In this document: positions 54,571 to 64,000 of the stretch, piece after piece
Position numbering within the stretch: position 1 is the stretch's first letter
Layout of the letters: each line of letters starts with the position of its first letter
Origin: Rhineura floridana
Lineage: Eukaryota > Chordata > Lepidosauria > Squamata > Rhineuridae
NCBI RefSeq assembly: GCF_030035675.1
Contig: NC_084489.1
Span: 37,495,001-37,559,000 of the forward strand
Reading direction: 5' to 3'
Length of the DNA: 64,000 nucleotides
Made by a program: the position numbers and the translations under genes
The notes under the pieces: model-generated
Told to the model about the DNA's origin: nothing
The model's input: only the letters and a program-made list of their open reading frames with translations
Database searches by the model: none

Positions 54571-56280
54571 TTGGGTTAACTTGTTTTTAACTCTTGTTAA
54601 TAACTTTAATATATAATTTATGTAAATTATACTTTTTATAATTAAGTAAAACTAAGTGATATACAAATTCTGCTAAATAAACAAGTAGAAATAAAATCTC
54701 TTGTCCTATTGGCGTATTTATATTGGCTTGAGTCTTACTAATATCAATAGTAAAACTCCCATAGATTGATTTTATCCCTGCACAATAACTGCAATCTAGG
54801 CAGAGAGATCATCCTTATTTCGTAATGACTTGAGTTTCATTTACAGTCAGCAGGAGATGACTATGTAGAATACAAACCAAGCAGGAAAATAATTCAAGGT
54901 ATGATACATCTTTTTGTCTTTTCATTCCAGATCTGTTTTTTTAAAAAAATAAATTTGATTGCCCTTACCCTTCTGTATCCCTTCAACAGCGGTCCCTCTG
55001 CTGTTTTATCTAAGGGAAAATGTCCCTTTAAATTTTAACTCTAATAAATGCAATTGTTGCTATTTGATTACACACAGAAGAGGGCAGTGGTACACATGGA
55101 CCACATTCTCCATGAGCAGTATGTCTGACAGTTGCATTGATACTATGTTCTAAATCTTTAACAATTTGCAGGAGAAAGTTTCCAGGCTTTGCTAATTTAT
55201 TTTTTCTGAATCTAGATCAGACCAAAACAACAACTTTTTTAGAAGACTCTTCCTAATTCCTGGAAATTGCCTCTCATCACGATTAACATCTCTGACTTTT
55301 TGCCAGCAACTCTTTTCTGTCCACTATTGTCATAATGCCTTGTACTTTTCTAGCAGACCTGGCAATCCTTTTACTTCTTACAATTTCCCTGCTAGAAATT
55401 TTACTTCTCTTTCTTCAGTTTTGAATTGACATTGAGTGGTAAGCGTTCTGTTGTGCTTAGGAGGTTACTCAGGCTGCATTCCTATAAATGGTTACCTGGG
55501 AGTAAACCCCATTGAAAACCATGAGTCTTGACTTACTCACCGTGAGACATATATAGTATTGCACTGTTAAAAGTCCATACAGTGCCATTATAATTAGTTT
55601 TATCTCACCTTTTTGTAATTTGACTGCATCTTTTGTTTTTATTTTATTATTAGATTTATATTTATGTGTGGCACCCAGAACTGAAAACAGTGATCATAAC
55701 CTCACTCTTCCTTTTAAGTGAATCCAGTCTTAGCCCGCACATTTTGGGAAACCCTATGTCACAATACTAAGACACATTTGTTTAGCCGTGTTCACCATTG
55801 TGGGTGGGGGGCAGGGAGGAGAGAGAAGTGCTTTCATCCTGATTCAGAAATATTAAGTTACATTCTCCTTCCACACAGCTTGGCTTGCTCTGTGCATTTG
55901 ACTCTTTATCTTTTTCTATGAAACTCCCAGATATATTTGTTTTTCACTCTATAGGCCAGCAAATTCTTTTGGATTGCTATTAACAAGCAGTTCTTCAGAC
56001 TAGTATTTTGTTCCATCACACTCATTCCTTTGCTTCTGTGTCTTGTATCTCACTAGTGTCATATGTTTGTCCTCTGCCTGTAACCCTCTGCTGTTACAGA
56101 ATAACTTCAGAGGTGCAAATATATTCTTAACTCTGAGACCCTGGTATTTGTGTTAACAATGTAGGTGTGCCAATTTTTGCACATTCTTGATTATCTAAAT
56201 ACTGTTTCCTTGAATATTAGCCCAAAAGTCATAAGATTTCCTTTTGCTCATGGAAATGTGGGTTTCCCACGCCCACTATT
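54571..56280. other. JAZF1: Mostly unique sequence
   Basis: AT-rich intronic DNA, the longest stretch without LINE sequence in this part of the intron, containing only a short MITE core at 55,465-55,550. Confidence 0.4.
55465..55550. repeat. Ancient short MITE (GGGAGTAAACCCCATTG family)
   Basis: GGCTGCATTCCTATAAATGG, TTACCTGGGAGTAAACCCCA and TTGAAAACCATGAGTCTTGA, in the usual order of the short reptile MITE seen at 18,030. Confidence 0.6.
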
Positions 56281-57193
56281 TAGCCATGGTGGTGAGGGGG
56301 TTTGAGTGTGTTGAAGAAGCTGAGAGCAATGCCGTCAGGAGTCTAGACCAAGAGGCTAGACTCCTAGCAGGGGCACCCAAGGCGGAATGGTCAAAGCTGA
56401 AACACCAGACTAAGATGCATCCAAACTCAGAGGAAGGCAATGGTAAACCACCTCTGAATATCACTTACCACGAAAACCCTATGAACAGAGTATCCAAAAT
56501 GCAACACGAGATAGTGCTGGAAGATGAGACCCCCAGGTCAGAAGGCACTCACCGAGCTACTGGGGAAGAACAAAGGACAAGTACGAGTAGCACTGTGACT
56601 AATGACGCAACTGGGTCAAAGCCGAAAGGAAGCCCAGAGGCTGATGTGCACAGATGCGAAAGGAGAGTCCGGAGTTGTACGACTCACACAATAGGAACAT
56701 GGAATGTGAGAAGCATGAACCAGGGAACGTTAGAAATTGTCAAGCAAGAAATGGAACGCATCAGCATTACAATACTTGGTGTGAGCGAACTAAAATGGAT
56801 GGGAATAGGACATTTCCAATCAGGCAACTACAAAATATTTTATGCAGGAAATGAGAAATTAAGAAGAATGGGGTTGCTTTAATAGTGAGAAGTGATGTAG
56901 CAAGAGCAATTAGGAGCTACAACGCAAGGTCTGAGCGAGTGATATCAATAAGATTAAATGGGAAACCTATCACATAACCATCATCCAAGTCTATGCTCTG
57001 ACGGCAAATGCAGAAGAAGAGGAATTGGAGAGATTTTATGCAGAAGTACAGGAAGAAATTGATCACACACCAAAACAAGATGTGCTGATAATCATGGAGG
57101 ATTGGAATGCAAAAGTAGGGGACAGAGAAGAATTAGGAATTGTGGGGAAATGGGGCCTAGGAGACAGAAACAGAATTCTGTGAAGCCAATAAT

Positions 57194-58884
57194 TTGTTTC
57201 TTGCAAACACATTTTTTGAACAACCGAAAAGACGACTATACACGTGGACATCACCAAATGGTCAATATAGGAATCAAATTGATTATATAATTGGTAGCAG
57301 AAGGTGGAGAAGTTCCATACTTCCTGCAAAAACAAGACCAGGAGCAGACTGTGGTACAGATCATGAACTGGTCGTATCGAAAATCAGAGTAAAGCTAAAG
57401 AAGACCAACAAAGCAATCATAACGCCAAAATACAATTTAAATAACATCCCAGAAGCATATAAAGATCAAATAAGGAACAGGTTTGAGGCTTTAAACTTAG
57501 TTGACAGAGAACCAGAAGAACTATGGAATGAAGTCAGAGACGTTATCAGAGAAGAATGCAAAAAAACAATATCTCTAGTTAATAAGAGAGAAAGACCCCA
57601 ATGGATGACTGAAGAAACTCTTCAAACGGTTAAAGAGATAAAGAAAGAAAAAGAAAAAGGAAATAGAAACACAGTCAGAATCCTAAATGCAACAATACAG
57701 AGACTAGTACGTAGGGACAAAGAAAACTATTACAATAGCTACTATATAGAAATAGAAGAGAACAACAAAAAGGGTAGAACAAGAGCCCTGTTCCAAAAGA
57801 TTAGAGAAATGAAAGGGAAATTTAAACCAAGAGTAGGGATGTTGAATAATCCACAGGCGAACACACTGACTGACCGAGATGAAATAAAAGGAAGATGGAA
57901 GCAATACACTGAAGAACTCTATAAAAGAGATGCCAGGATGACAGATTCATTCACGGAGGAACCATATGATGAAGAACCAGAAATTTTAGAATGCGAGGTG
58001 AAAGCTGCTCTTAAAATACTTGGAAGAAACAAATCACCAGGAATAGATGGCATACCAATAGAGTTGCTACAAGCTACTGCGACTGAATCAGTCCAAATTT
58101 TGACAAAAATTTGTCAAGAAATATAGAAAACTAAACAATGGCCCACAGACTGGAAGCGTTCCATATACATCCCAATTCCAAAGAAAGGGGATCCCAGGGA
58201 ATGCAGTAATTATCAAACTATTGCCTTACTAACCCATGCATGTAAAGTAATGCTCAAGATTCTACAACAAAGGCTCTTGCCATATATGGAGCGAGAAATG
58301 CCAGACGTCCAAGCTGGATTTAGAAAGGGACGAGGTGTCAGAGATCATATCGCAAACATACGTTGGATAATGGAGCGGACCAAGGAATTTCAGAAGAAAA
58401 TCAGCCTGTGCTTTATAGATTACAGCAAAGCTTTTGACTGTGTAGATCATGAAAAACTATGGAATGCTTTAAAAGAAATGGGGGTGCCACAGCATCTGAT
58501 TGTCCTGATGCGCAACCTATACTCTGCACAAGAGGCTACTGTTAGGACAGAATATGGAGAAACCGATTGGTTCCCCATCGGAAAGCGTGTGAGACAGAGG
58601 TGTATTTTATCAGCCTATTTATTTAATCTATACGCAGAACATATCATACGGAAAGCAGGATTGGACCAAGAAGAAGGAGGTGTGAAAATCGGAGGGAGAA
58701 ATATCAATAATTTAAGATATGCAGACGATACCATACTACTAGCAGAAACCAGTAATAATTTGAAACAAATGCTGATGAAAGTTAAAGAGGAAAGCACAAA
58801 AGCAGGACTACAGCTGAACGTCAAAAAGACTAAAGTAATGACAACAGAAGATTTATGTAACTTTACAGTTGACAATGAGGACAT
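57194..58884 (+). pseudogene. BovB ORF2: endonuclease end and reverse transcriptase
   Basis: Two in-phase open stretches (57,194-58,126 and 58,250-58,884) share one frame, separated by a stop at about 58,124. They carry GRNKSPGIDGIPIELLQA, IPIPKKGDPRECSNYQTIAL, AGFRKGRGVRDHIANIRWIM, LCFIDYSKAFDCVDHEKLW and the catalytic RYADDTILLAE near 58,717. The RVRQRCILSAYLFNLYAE segment departs from the usual GVRQGCILSPYLFNLYAE at three positions, including Arg for the Gly before Cys, probably inactivating. The frame ends at the insertion point, after DNEDIE. Confidence 0.9.
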
Positions 58885-58997
58885 TGAATGAATGAATGAA
58901 TGAATGAAACTTTATTTTTACCCCGCCCTTTTTCCAAACTGGAACTCAGGGCGGCTTACAAATAAAACTACATGTAGTTAAAAACATAGAAAAACAT

Positions 58998-60859
58998 CGG
59001 ACTTCCCAGGAGGATCCCTACGCCTGTGCAGCCTCTGAGACGAGCTCCGTCTTGGATGAAACTTACCCAGTTTATATTCAGTCAGAAGGCTCTTTTCTGA
59101 CTGGGAATAATTTCTTCCGGTTAAAGAAGAAACGTGAGATTTCCCACATAGCTTTGTTTTGATTGTTGGAGTCTGGAATTCGTCAGAATTGTCTGTCTTC
59201 CAGCAGCTCAGACAGAGTGAGGATTTTTATGCTAGCTCAGCTGGATAAGTGACCCGTTTTTTTTTATACGGATTAACAGGCAAACATCCTCCTGTCTACA
59301 TTCATCATTTTCTTATCTATACAGCTAAAGAGATTTGTCAAAGTAACAGCAATTGAGATAACCTAGGTGAGGTAAGACTTTCCTTTTTTTATCCACGGAA
59401 CTAAGGGGGAAGAAAATATAAATAGCTTATCTTTTTTTTTATTGCATAAAGCTGACATGGAAAATAGCATTTTAAAGATTACAACGGACGAGAGATTTCT
59501 GATTGGAAGAGATAAGAAATCTTTTTGATGTATGGCTGGGACTATTTTTTCTGATCTACTTTTTTTTTTGACGAATCTGCTCATTCTCTCTGCTACTAGC
59601 TATTTCGACGCTGTGAACTAAAGCCGTTCTTACACTTCCGGGCAGATAAGAGATAAGGGCTGTCTAGCGTGTGACGTTAGTTTGTTGGAAAGATTAACTC
59701 CTTTGTAACTGGTTAAAGAAATAAGCTGCTCTTTGTTTGGGACATTGAAAATTGAAGGAGTTTTGTTCCTTTGGCTTTAAGAATGACAATTAAGAAGATC
59801 ATGGATGTACAAGAAGGGACTTTATCTCTAGACATGTTTCAGAAAATAATGAATGGGATTAACTCAATAAAACAAGAACTGAGAAATAATAGACAAGCGT
59901 GGAGAATTGAATTTCATGAATTGAGACAGGAGCTGAAAGAAACTCAGGATTCTATGAGAAAGGAGAATAAAGATAGATCTGGAAAACAAAAAAAGGATGA
60001 AAGAGAAATTAAAGGCAAGGTTCAAACTATGGAGATTGGCTTAATTATGGATATGAAAAAAGATTTGGATTTCCTGGCTGTGATGGATCCTGGAGACAAA
60101 TATTACAGTTTGGAATTCAGCGCTGTCCCTGAAGGAATTGAAGAGATTGGAGATAAAGATATTATCGGTTCAAAAAAATTCTTGGACTGGAAGGATTTGA
60201 TGGAACTTGAAATGGAGAAAGTTAACAGAATTAATCCCTGTTTTGTGTCAATGGAAAAACCTTCAAGAGATGTACTAGTGTATTATGTGGAAAAGAGGAA
60301 CAGAGATGCGGCTTTGCAACAATACTTCAGTGATACGTTTGGATTTGATGGCAAGAAAATATCTGTGATGGAGGAAATTCCTATCAGACTTTTATTATAT
60401 GACTATGACAGCAAGATTTTTGGGTGCGTAAAGATGGAAGATGGACCCAATATGGATAATGACAGAAGAGCGATTTAAAATTACTGGACTTAGTAGATTT
60501 GATGAGTTGGATTAATTGGCATGTTTATTTAGAAAAAAAAATTGATTGACATATATCTCAAGGATTGGAAACTTCTCTTTGACTTTTTGTGGAAGATTAA
60601 AATGATATGATGTTAATGAGATTTGAAACCAACTAAGATAACCGTTGGAGGAAGGTGATTTTATAATCTATTAAGAGATAGGTTTGTTATATATTATAGA
60701 TTTATAGCTGAACTATGACAAATCGGAAGTCAATATATTTTCTTTTTTATATATATATATATATATTTCTTTTTGTATTGTACTAGTTATTGATTTGTGT
60801 TTTCTTTTTGTATTGTTTTGGTTTTGAAAATTGGAATAAAAATTAATTGAAAAAAAAAC
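58998..60859 (+). mobile_element. HAL1-like element, copy D (full length, intact ORF1)
   Basis: 1.86 kb from CGGACTTCCCAGGAGGATCC to a poly-A end (AATTGAAAAAAAAAC). It is bounded by the perfect 10-bp TSD AGAAAAACAT at 58,988-58,997 and 60,860-60,869. Layout: 5' UTR 58,998-59,782, ORF1, a 3' UTR of about 0.38 kb containing (AT)n near 60,750, GGAATAAAAATTAATTG, poly-A. Its ends coincide with those of copy A. It sits inside an L2 tail inside BovB, making it the youngest of three layers. Confidence 0.9.
59783..60478 (+). CDS. L1 ORF1-like protein, copy D (intact, 231 aa)
   Basis: Begins MTIKKIMDVQEGTLSLDMF at the ATG following GGCTTTAAGA, a context shared with copy A. Residues about 15-60 form a heptad-rich coiled coil (FQKIMNGINSIKQELRNNRQ, LRQELKETQDSMRKEN), residues 60-85 a basic hinge (KQKKDEREIKGKVQTME), and residues 100-215 an RRM-like core (YYSLEFSAVPEGIEEIGD, LDWKDLMELEMEKVNRIN, EKPSRDVLVYYVEKRNRDAA, QQYFSDTFGFDGKKI, EIPIRLLLYDYD). 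It is shorter than mammalian L1 ORF1p (about 338 aa), chiefly at the C-terminus. Presumed homotrimeric RNA-binding protein. No ORF2 follows. Confidence 0.85.
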   Translation: MTIKKIMDVQEGTLSLDMFQKIMNGINSIKQELRNNRQAWRIEFHELRQELKETQDSMRKENKDRSGKQKKDEREIKGKVQTMEIGLIMDMKKDLDFLAVMDPGDKYYSLEFSAVPEGIEEIGDKDIIGSKKFLDWKDLMELEMEKVNRINPCFVSMEKPSRDVLVYYVEKRNRDAALQQYFSDTFGFDGKKISVMEEIPIRLLLYDYDSKIFGCVKMEDGPNMDNDRRAI

Positions 60860-60907
60860 AGAAAAACATACAATTAAAATACAGTTAAACAATGCACAAC
60901 CTTAAAA

Positions 60908-61379
60908 CCTTGAACTTGTCAAGGATTATCAATATCTTGGCACAATCATTCACCAAAATGGAGACAATTGTCAAGAAATCAGAAGAAGGCTAGAACTGGG
61001 GAGGGCAGCTGTGAGAGAACTAGAAAAGGTCTTCAAATGTAAAGATGTATCACTGAACACTAAAGTCAGGATCATTCAGACCATGGTATTTCCGATCTCT
61101 ATGTATGGATGTGAAAGTTGGACAGTGAAAAAAGCTGATAAGAGAAAAATCAACTGGTGTTGGAGAAGAGCTTTGCAGATACCATGGACTGCAAAAAAGA
61201 CAAATAATTGGATGTTAGAACAAATTAAACCAGAAGTATTACTAGAAGCTAAAATGATGAAACTGAGGTTATCATACTTTGGACACATAATGAGAAGACA
61301 TGATTCATTAGAAAAGATAATAATGCTTGGAAAAACAGAAGGAAGTAGAAAAAGAGGAAGGCCAAACGAGATGGATTGA
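60908..61379 (+). pseudogene. BovB ORF2 C-terminal part after the insertion
   Basis: Continues the interrupted BovB: ELVKDYQYLGTIIHQNGDNC, then VRELEKVFKCKDVSLNTKVR, SMYGCESWTVKKADKRKINW, LSYFGHIMRRHDSLEKIIML and GSRKRGRPNEM. The conserved C-terminal region of RTE-BovB is preserved almost to its natural end. It belongs to the same protein as 57,194-58,884 but is separated by 2 kb of inserted elements. Confidence 0.9.
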
Positions 61380-61513
61380 TTCCATAAAGGAAGCCACAGA
61401 CCTGAACTTACAAGATCTGAACAGGGTGGTTCATGACAGATGCTCTTGGAGATCACTGATTCATAGGCTTGCCATAAGTCGTAGTCGACTTGGAGGCACA
61501 TAACAACAACAAA

Positions 61514-62724
61514 GATGTGGTATGAGAGGCGTAGGAGCAGGAAACCACATCTGAATTGCTACATTTGGCAACTTTTTGGGGGGTGCTGTCTTGCCAGAAA
61601 CATCATTGACTCTTCCTGCTATCACTATAATAGATTAGAGGGATTTAAAAGCAGGATTAAACATTCTCTCAGAAAAGTTTGAATAAGTATGTCAAGACCA
61701 GTGCTTTGGGGGGACTTTTTCTTCTTTAATCTTTGGGAATGGGCATGGGTGTTGTCACTGAACTGAGAACCAATCTTGTTCCATTGTTGGTATCAGCTAA
61801 TTACTGAATAATGATCTGCAAGAGACTCAAAATTAAGATTTATTGCTGATTGTTTGGATTTTAGTGGAACCTCATGTCTGCTGCTTAGTGGACCTACTTT
61901 ACAGATACTTCCTTTCATGGTAGCCTCATCTGTTAGTTTGCAATCTTAGCTTCCTCACTGTTCTTTCATATTCATTATTTTATCCATACAGTACCTTTAC
62001 ATTGTTATTTCTGTTTATATTTCAATTATGTTCTACACCTGAGTGCCAGATTCCATAACAATAACAATTATTTTCTTCGTCTTTCATATTTTGACCCAGA
62101 GACTAGTCTGAGAGCACTCAGTGCTGTTTCTTCACTAAATCTAAGTGGGGCTTAGCCAGATTGCCTGAAACCCCCATGAAAGTTGTTTTGGACTTCCTGA
62201 AAGAAAAGGGGCATATAAATGAAATATATGTAAGTAAATGCTTGAAGTGTTTTGTATCTCTTCTTACAGACAACTTTATTTGAATATTAAAACCTTTCTA
62301 ATAATATTACAGCTGTCACATGTACTTCTTTTCTGTACTACTTTTCTTTAGTCATCTTGGCTAGCAAATGTATTTAATTTATTTTCATGCTTCTGAATCT
62401 GAAGGGAACTTATAAGTACATTTGGATGAACACACTTAGAAACCACTTCGTGATTGGGGACCCCCTTCCCAACTGTGAGGAGGCTTCCAAGTTCATTCAA
62501 CCAATCATGCTTAGAAGCCTCTTTCAGGCCTTTCCACTCAACATGGGAATTTTAGGTGAAGAGTGGGCCTATAGATGGATATAGGATATTGACACAGGGC
62601 TGATACACATATCTCTCCCCGCCACCACTCCCTACATACCTTTATATCCTTGTGTGTTCAGGGTGAACACCCGACATGGACTCCTGTATAGCAGAATAAT
62701 CTGCTAGTTTCCCTGAAAACATAA
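61514..62724. other. No feature recognised
   Basis: Ordinary AT-rich intronic sequence after the BovB 3' end. Confidence 0.4.
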
Positions 62725-62905
62725 AAACATAGAAAGAGCTCCGCTGGATGAAACTAAAGGTTAACTTAGTCAAGCATTATGCTTCCTACAGTGGCCAACC
62801 AAATGCCTTCAGGAAGCCAGGATATAGGCCATGATGGTGATAGCTCCCCCACCATTGTTCCACTTCTAGCAACCGGTAGTGTAGCATACTGCTTCTGTAA
62901 AATGA
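62725..62905 (-). repeat. CR1 LINE 3' UTR fragment
   Basis: CTACAGTGGCCAACCAAATG, CCTTCAGGAAGCC and ATGATGGTGATAGCTCC match the minus-oriented CR1 3' UTR at 45,960-46,130, with decay. Confidence 0.75.
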
Positions 62906-63119
62906 GATTTAAATAGTCAACATGAGGAATAGCTATCATGCAGAAGAATTCTGTGTTTCTTGAAAACTTTAATACCCTTCATCGGGGATTCTGAGGTCCC
63001 TCAACTCACTCTGCATAACCACAGGCTTCCTTAATTTTCCACTGCCACCAATTCACTCAGAATACTTTCAACATTCTCCTAGTAGTGTGTATAGTAGGCT
63101 TTAGGCATGAGATGGACAC

Positions 63120-64000
63120 CATCAGTAGAGACAGGATAAACCTATTATGGCAGGTTTATTAAAGGGATACCATTTACATAAGGGAATACTGGCAATAATA
63201 CTGGGACCTTAAAGGTTCTTGCTGACAGTTTCTGAAGACTCAGGAGACACCGTTGCTGATACCGGCCTCCAAGTGGTTTTTTTTTCTTCAGGCCAGTTTC
63301 CCTAAACCTCCATCCTAGCCAAATACTCTCACAAGACAGGGCAGCTACTGGGGACAATCTGCCTCTGTACCCAAACCTCCTCTGGTTGTTGTCCTGGCTG
63401 TTTGAACAGTTTAGCCAATTTACAAAACCCACTTGTGTCACACTCCTTTGATAAGATCTTTACATGGGACAGCTTCTCAGGCCAACTCAGTTACTAGTTC
63501 TCTTATCCTGATTTCCCCCCATACAAGTATGACCAACACAGTAGTATTAATATACAGGCCTCATTTTTCCCTTGACCAGTGTGGTGTAGTGGTTAGAGTG
63601 TTGGACTATGACCTGGGAGACCAGGGTTCAAATCCCCACACAGCCATGAAGCTCACTGGGTGACCTTGGGCCAGTCACTGCCTCTCAGCCTCAGAGGAAG
63701 GCAATGGTAAACCACCTCTGAATACAGCTTACCATAAGAACCCTATTCATAGGGTTGCCATAAGTCGGAATTGACTTGAAGGCAGTCCATTTCCATTTCC
63801 ATTATGTGGTCTTATTCCTCACACTTCCCTCACAACCAACTCCTTATCTCCTCAACTCTCAATTGCCGATTCCCTCCAACCGATTCTCCTAACTGACTGT
63901 TCACTCCCAACTGACTAGAACCTTCAGCCAATCAGAGTCTGCTGTCACCCAGACCAATCAGAAAGAATTTACCTGTTTGAGGCCCCACCTAATACATTCT
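63120..64000 (-). mobile_element. Possible LTR-type fossil, minus orientation
   Basis: A TTTATTAAAGGG stretch at 63,157 (an AATAAA signal on the minus strand) and a CCAAT-rich right part (CCAATCAGAGTC, ACCAATCAGA at 63,930-63,970) suggest an old LTR whose middle is interrupted by the Sauria-type SINE. No internal region or family-diagnostic sequence is visible. Low confidence. Confidence 0.22.
63575..63801 (+). repeat. Sauria-type SINE (tRNA head, BovB tail)
   Basis: Pol III promoter boxes are visible: an A-box-like GTGTAGTGGTTAGAGTGTTG and the perfect B-box GGTTCAAATCC. They are followed by CACTGGGTGACCTTGGGCCA, a block shared with the BovB 5' region (63,690-63,749), and a BovB-type 3' end (GCCATAAGTCGGAATTGACT, 63,756-63,775). 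It is a complete-looking copy. Known biology: Sauria SINEs are mobilised by BovB. Confidence 0.92.

Larger units (their letters stand above)
58885..60907 (-). mobile_element. L2-like LINE tail inserted in BovB and itself split
   Basis: (TGAA)6 at 58,885-58,908, then CTTTATTTTTACCCCGCCCT and GAACTCAGGGCGGCTTACAA, is a minus-oriented L2-type 3' end. It is cut at 58,997 by HAL1-like copy D and resumes at 60,870-60,907. Net length about 150 bp, 5'-truncated. A 5-bp TTGAA match flanks it. Confidence 0.8.
56285..61513 (+). mobile_element. RTE-BovB LINE, interrupted by a nested insertion
   Basis: BovB sequence spans 56,285-58,884 and resumes at 60,908-61,513, net about 3.2 kb, close to a complete element. 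The 5' region contains the AGGCAATGGTAAACCACCTC block. Endonuclease: TIGTWNVRSMNQGTLEIVKQ and ILGVSELKWMGIGHF, then TWTSPNGQYRNQIDYII and DCGTDHELVVSKI. The 3' end has GCCATAAGTCG..GTCGACTTGG and an ACAACAAC tail. Several stops and frame shifts lie between 56,882 and 57,193 (mid-endonuclease), and there is a stop near 58,124. Confidence 0.95.
21487..64000 (+). other. JAZF1: JAZF1 intron 1 (5' part)
   Basis: The intron begins with the consensus donor GTGAGC at 21,487. No match to JAZF1 residues after position 38 was found in any frame, so the acceptor lies outside the window. JAZF1 intron 1 is also very long in mammals. The interval is mostly LINE, SINE and DNA-transposon sequence, listed individually, with AT-rich unique sequence between. 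Confidence 0.85.

Noticed and set aside
6720-58908. Repeated short tandem arrays (AAAT, AAT, TGAA) as a CRISPR-like or satellite array
   Set aside because: Each is the 3' tail microsatellite of a LINE or SINE; there is no regular spacer structure and the DNA is vertebrate.
63595-63650. A functional tRNA gene
   Set aside because: The perfect B box belongs to a SINE head continuing into a BovB-type body; the anticodon arm does not fold as a tRNA.
21487-64000. Further JAZF1 exons
   Set aside because: No translation resembling the remaining JAZF1 sequence (the Ser/Thr-rich middle or the C-terminal zinc fingers) appears in any frame.

Overview
This window is vertebrate genomic DNA, most likely from a squamate reptile (a lizard or snake). 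Three things point there: an RTE-BovB LINE, a tRNA-headed SINE with a BovB tail (Sauria SINE type), and many young and old L2 and CR1 LINEs. The species cannot be named from sequence alone. No prokaryotic features, tRNA or rRNA genes, or CRISPR arrays were seen.

Only one host gene is supported. A CpG island at about 21.0-22.45 kb holds coding exon 1 of JAZF1 on the + strand (38 codons plus one base, with an atypical C2H2 zinc finger), ending at a clean GTGAGC donor. No further JAZF1 exon is recognisable. Everything from 21,487 to the right edge therefore reads as the first part of a long intron 1, and positions 1-21,000 as upstream intergenic DNA.

Upstream (1-21 kb): old L2 and CR1 tails, a younger 5'-truncated L2 (7.55-8.27 kb), palindromic MITEs, two hAT-type MITEs with 8-bp target duplications (18,989-19,166 and 19,847-20,218), two tRNA-derived SINEs, LTR-type fossils, and an unrecognised coding-like fossil on the minus strand (4.1-5.26 kb).

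Intron 1 (21.5-64 kb) is a dense LINE graveyard. It holds an essentially full-length L2 (34.56-38.76 kb, two frame breaks in ORF2), a 5'-truncated minus-strand L2 (25.0-26.9 kb), a hAT element with a perfect 8-bp TSD carrying an L2 inside it (42.36-43.22 kb), a minus-strand CR1 split by inserted elements (45.9-52.5 kb), and a BovB (56.3-61.5 kb) split by an L2 tail that is itself split by another element.

The most interesting content is a family of four copies (A-D) of an ORF1-only, L1-like retrotransposon: 46,839-48,698 (+), 48,786-50,024 (-), 50,025-52,054 (-) and 58,998-60,859 (+). The unit is a 5' UTR of about 0.8 kb, one ORF1-like protein of roughly 220-230 aa (coiled coil plus RRM-like core), a short 3' UTR and a poly-A tail, with no ORF2. 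Three copies start at the same nucleotide, insertions are bounded by target-site duplications, and the first ~140 nt can form three hairpins whose stems show compensatory changes between copies. This matches the architecture of mammalian HAL1 (half-L1): a parasite of an L1 that encodes only the RNA-binding protein. Whether it is already named cannot be checked here.
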